NCBI GenBank assembly: GCA_040399685.1 | Contig: JBBART010000035.1 | Location: 1-23,410 of the forward strand | DNA length: 23,410 nt | Origin: CAIQQQ01 sp040399685 | GTDB lineage: Bacteria > Pseudomonadota > Alphaproteobacteria > Acetobacterales > Acetobacteraceae | Direction: 5' to 3' | Shown here: positions 23,225 through 23,410 of the stretch, in pieces | Numbering within the stretch: position 1 is the first letter of the stretch | Layout of the letters: each line of letters begins with the position of its first letter | Position numbers and translations under genes: made by a program | The notes under the pieces: generated by a model | Told to the model about the DNA's origin: nothing | Databases searched by the model: none | What the model saw: only the letters and a program-made list of their open reading frames with translations

Positions 23225-23279
23225 GCGATTGGCAAGCCTGCCGTGATGGGGTCGTATGGTGCGCAGCTGAAGGAAGTTT

Positions 23280-23325
23280 TTCTTTTTCTGAAGAAAAAGA
23301 AACAAAAAGACTTTCATCCATTTCG
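23280..23325. repeat. A/T-rich stem-loop repeat, copy B
   Basis: This is the second copy of the 46-base unit found at 6886-6931, in the same orientation, with two single-base differences (A for G at 23302 and C for T at 23318). It begins with TTCTTTTTCTGAAGAAAAAG and lies upstream of paaZ. It probably terminates transcription of a gene beyond the right end, or is a dispersed element carrying a hairpin. Confidence 0.75.
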
Positions 23326-23356
23326 GCGTGGCTCAGGATATATCCGTGTGACACGA

Positions 23357-23408
23357 CTAGAGCGCGTTGACATTCGGGGTTCCGGCTCGGATCGAAATCT
23401 GATTCAAG
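23357..23408. repeat. Right copy of 52-bp terminal inverted repeat
   Basis: This is the exact reverse complement of positions 1-52, starting CTAGAGCGCGTTGACATTCG and ending ATCTGATTCAAG. Inside it, towards paaZ, the two sides of the window share nothing further. The window ends two bases after it. Confidence 0.9.
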
Positions 23409-23410
23409 CT

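Noticed and set aside
1..23408. Composite transposon or integrative element bounded by the terminal repeats
   Set aside because: No transposase, integrase, toxin-antitoxin or tRNA gene is present, and base composition appears even across the window. The repeat may simply mark a contig end; kept as an open observation rather than a mobile-element call.

Overview
The window looks like a piece of an alphaproteobacterial chromosome, most likely from the Acetobacteraceae. The reasons are high GC content, dense GC-biased codon use with long antisense shadow frames, and A/T-rich stem-loops of the TTCTTTTTCTGAAGAAAAAG kind between genes, which I associate with that family. The taxonomic call is an inference. 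The two ends carry a perfect 52-bp inverted repeat (1-52 and 23357-23408), so the window may be a contig bounded by a dispersed repeat.

Region 1 (about 280-6840) is a sugar-acid catabolic locus. A FadR/DgoR-type GntR regulator is followed on the minus strand by a Gfo/Idh/MocA dehydrogenase and a ThuA-like protein. Divergent to it run two enolase-superfamily sugar-acid dehydratases (one in the mannonate dehydratase subgroup) and an L-idonate 5-dehydrogenase-like zinc enzyme. The divergent gap holds two copies of AATACGTA(A/T) in opposite orientation, which are candidate operators.

Region 2 (about 7020-15875) is a sugar-uptake and processing locus. A large minus-strand PIG-L-family deacetylase with a C-terminal ThuA/amidotransferase-like domain is divergent from a tight plus-strand operon. 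That operon encodes a periplasmic solute-binding protein, two ABC permeases, an argininosuccinate-lyase-like enzyme, the ABC ATPase and a ROK kinase. The binding-protein gene is interrupted by an in-frame TAG at codon 133, with coding sequence continuing in the same frame. The combined gene set suggests uptake and dismantling of an N-substituted or acylated sugar or sugar-acid conjugate. The substrate is not known.

Region 3 (about 15890-19043) has a glycosyltransferase-like gene divergent from a small PIG-L-like protein whose metal motif is altered (AHPGHE), then a luciferase-like flavin monooxygenase.

Region 4 (about 19380-23170) has a methyl-accepting chemotaxis protein and a solitary paaZ (phenylacetate degradation), convergent around a strong 18-bp stem-loop. 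A TetR-type palindrome lies upstream of paaZ. I saw no tRNA, rRNA, CRISPR array or transposase gene.
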